A stretch of 64,000 nt of DNA, from assembly GCA_030144725.1 (NCBI GenBank), contig JASKMD010000019.1, positions 4,186,985 to 4,250,984 of the forward strand. The letters run 5' to 3'. The stretch comes from Haematococcus lacustris. Lineage: Eukaryota > Chlorophyta > Chlorophyceae > Chlamydomonadales > Haematococcaceae. A program made the position numbers and the translations under genes. Positions 62,472 through 64,000 of this stretch are shown here, one piece after another; position 1 is the stretch's first letter, and each line of letters opens with the position of its first letter. The notes under the pieces were generated by a model. That model was not told where the DNA came from. It ran no database searches and saw only the letters and a list, made by a program, of their open reading frames with translations.

Positions 62472-63620
62472 TCATGCAGTGCAGCAGTCCAGGCTAGCAC
62501 CCCGACTGGTGGCGCCACGCATGGCCAGCAGCTCTAGCCTGAGTTCTGACATCTCAGTCAGCAGTCTCTGGTTCTCTCTACTCAGCTCCTCCATCTGCTC
62601 TTCAAAATCTGTCTCCATGACAGCAGACAGCTTGACAGACTGGGTTGCTGATGAAGGCCGCTGCTGTGGCTGGCCAGCAGGGGGTGCGGCAGCCTGCGGG
62701 CTACACTCAGGCCCCTTGCTGGCAGCGTCTGGCTGATGCTGAGGCCGGCTGTTCTTGATGCTGTGCTGCCGCTGCACATGCCTGCCAATGCGAGCTACCA
62801 GCTCCTCCAAGTCCACTGGCTTGCACATGTGATCAGCGGCCCCAGCTGTCAGGCTGGTGATTGCGTCTGGCCGGGTGGTCACTGAGCCCATCACGAGCGT
62901 GGCCACTGTGACGTTCATGGAGTTGACCTGCTCTATCAGACGCAAAGTGTTGAAGGATTGGTCTGCATCAATGACCACCATGTCGGGCAGGGCCTCTGCT
63001 GTAGTCAGAGCTTGCATGGCAGCTGGCTGGTTATGCACCACCCTGGTGTCGTAGCCCTCTGCCAGCAGCATTTGCTGGAGCTCGCTGTCATGTGCGGCTG
63101 ATCCGTCAGCCCCGCAGTAGAGCACCATCACAGTCCCATACCGCTCCCAGTGGGTCGGCTTCGAGGTGGAAAATAGAACGGCTTGCACGCGCTCCTTGCC
63201 ATCCTGCCGCTTCAAGCTCTGGTAAGAGCCTCGGCGCGTAGCTGGCAAGGCCACAGCGCGGGGAGCTGCTTTCAACGCAGTCTTGGCCACTGGGCTGAAG
63301 CCCGAGGCTTTGGAGCCTGCGGACTCAGCTGGTGCTGCCTTGGATAGTACTGCTTGCGGTGGTGGCAAAGGGACTGGCGTACTGTCTGGGGGAGGCTGGG
63401 ACCGAGCTTGATCGACTGCAACCTCCACATCCTTTACTGCTACAGGTTGCTGCGTCTGCTCCGCTACAGCGCTGCAAAGCTCCAAGCTACATGGGCCTGT
63501 TGAAAGTTCTGCTTGGCAGTCTGCGGCAGGTGGCGCAACGAGCACAGGAGGTGCTCCTGGCAATGTGATAATGCCTGATCGAGTCTTTGTGGGGAGTCGT
63601 CTGCGTCCTGGCTCGCTCAT
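62472..63620 (-). CDS. Response-regulator receiver-domain protein with C-terminal coiled coil
   Basis: One uninterrupted frame of 382 residues from ATG 63620 to the stop at 62472-62474; the frame is open upstream but without an earlier ATG. Residues 1-160 are low complexity and rich in Pro, Ala and Ser. Residues about 163-285 form a receiver (CheY-like) domain: LPDMVVIDAD with phospho-acceptor Asp218, VMGS (Ser246 at the Thr/Ser switch) and CKPVDLEELVARI (Lys267). The acidic pair that normally starts the domain is replaced (VMVLYCGADG), so Mg-dependent phosphorylation may be impaired, as in pseudo-receivers. Residues about 340-375 (EEQMEELSRENQRLLTEMSE) predict a coiled coil. No DNA-binding or kinase domain is seen. 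The partner kinase is unknown. Confidence 0.75.
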   Translation of the reverse strand: MSEPGRRRLPTKTRSGIITLPGAPPVLVAPPAADCQAELSTGPCSLELCSAVAEQTQQPVAVKDVEVAVDQARSQPPPDSTPVPLPPPQAVLSKAAPAESAGSKASGFSPVAKTALKAAPRAVALPATRRGSYQSLKRQDGKERVQAVLFSTSKPTHWERYGTVMVLYCGADGSAAHDSELQQMLLAEGYDTRVVHNQPAAMQALTTAEALPDMVVIDADQSFNTLRLIEQVNSMNVTVATLVMGSVTTRPDAITSLTAGAADHMCKPVDLEELVARIGRHVQRQHSIKNSRPQHQPDAASKGPECSPQAAAPPAGQPQQRPSSATQSVKLSAVMETDFEEQMEELSRENQRLLTEMSELRLELLAMRGATSRGASLDCCTA

Positions 63621-64000
63621 GATTCGCCAGTCATGAGTGCCGGCAGCTGGCTCAGCAAGCCGAGCGCCAAGCAACCCACCAGAGTTCTGAGTCGCGCGAT
63701 ACCCACTTGCAAAAAGTCGCAAATTATAAGTTTTTTTAACTTTTGCTCTATGGCTGTCCTGTGGAGCCACTACATCTCTTCGTAGCTAGCCATTGGTTAT
63801 GTGCATCGTCTTACAAGCATACGCACATCTGTGGTTTGGATGACTTAGAACATGTCTAGGCAGACCAGACATTTGACGAGCACAGTCCAAGCCCTTAACA
63901 CGACACGCAGCAGAAAGCTAATACCACCTTGGTGCTTGTATCGACTTGCAGTACTGTCCATGGCCTGTGCACCACGAACCTGCGGCGCAATGGCAGCACT
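63621..64000. other. Upstream region of the receiver-domain gene
   Basis: Probably the 5' UTR and promoter of the minus-strand gene. An AT-rich AAATTATAAGTTTTTTTAAC lies at 63721-63740, about 100 bp upstream of the ATG. Nothing else is supported. Confidence 0.35.

Noticed and set aside
63621..63770. Fifty extra N-terminal residues of the receiver-domain protein
   Set aside because: The frame is open, but it begins at GTG, and the first ATG is at 63620; treated as 5' UTR.

Overview
The window reads as nuclear DNA of a chlorophyte green alga, probably a chlamydomonadalean of the Haematococcus/Chlamydomonas kind. The reasons are GC-rich intron-dense genes with clean GT-AG introns every 100-300 bp, long CAG/CTG runs, many penta- and hexanucleotide arrays inside introns, a TGTAA-type polyadenylation signal, and transposon debris of the sort common in these algae. 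The species assignment is inference. No rRNA, tRNA gene, CRISPR array or bacterial operon is visible. Most long open frames over the simple repeats are artefacts.

Layout. 1-7.6 kb (+): 3' part of a kelch beta-propeller gene. 7.7-14.5 kb: a transposon graveyard holding a BED-like transposase fragment, a Fanzor/TnpB-like C-terminus, an internally deleted hAT transposase, large pentamer arrays, GTAATTAC-rich palindromes and a second Fanzor-like C-terminus. 14.7-31.8 kb (+): one very long gene of about 37 exons for an Sfi1-type, Trp-repeat, probably centrin-binding protein. 31.8-36.4 kb: repeats, with a long hairpin element, a roughly 2 kb element bounded by a perfect 25-bp inverted repeat, and a third Fanzor-like copy. 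36.5-38.0 kb (-): a six-exon gene for a small, probably plastid-targeted, C-terminally anchored protein. 38.9-40.5 kb (-): a four-exon gene for a small protein with a ubiquitin-like C-terminus. 41.7-45.8 kb (+): SUA5/YrdC threonylcarbamoyl-AMP synthase, followed at once by a fourth Fanzor-like remnant. 47.2-50.4 kb (-): biotin-protein ligase. 50.6-60.3 kb (+): CTP synthase with 17 exons, divergent from the ligase across only 224 bp. 61.1-61.7 kb (-): a fifth Fanzor-like copy that shares its non-coding 3' flank with the third. 62.5-63.6 kb (-): a receiver-domain protein lacking the usual acidic pair.

The host genes are unrelated housekeeping and cytoskeletal functions (tRNA modification, biotinylation, pyrimidine nucleotides, centrin scaffold). 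The shared theme is dispersed, broken copies of a Fanzor-like (eukaryotic TnpB-type) family with a recurring DRD...N motif. Two copies carry a conserved flank of about 210 bp just beyond the reading frame, which is where a guide-RNA scaffold would sit in such systems. Exon structures for CTP synthase, biotin ligase, the anchored protein and the ubiquitin-like protein were checked by codon phase. Those of the kelch and Sfi1-like genes are partly approximate.
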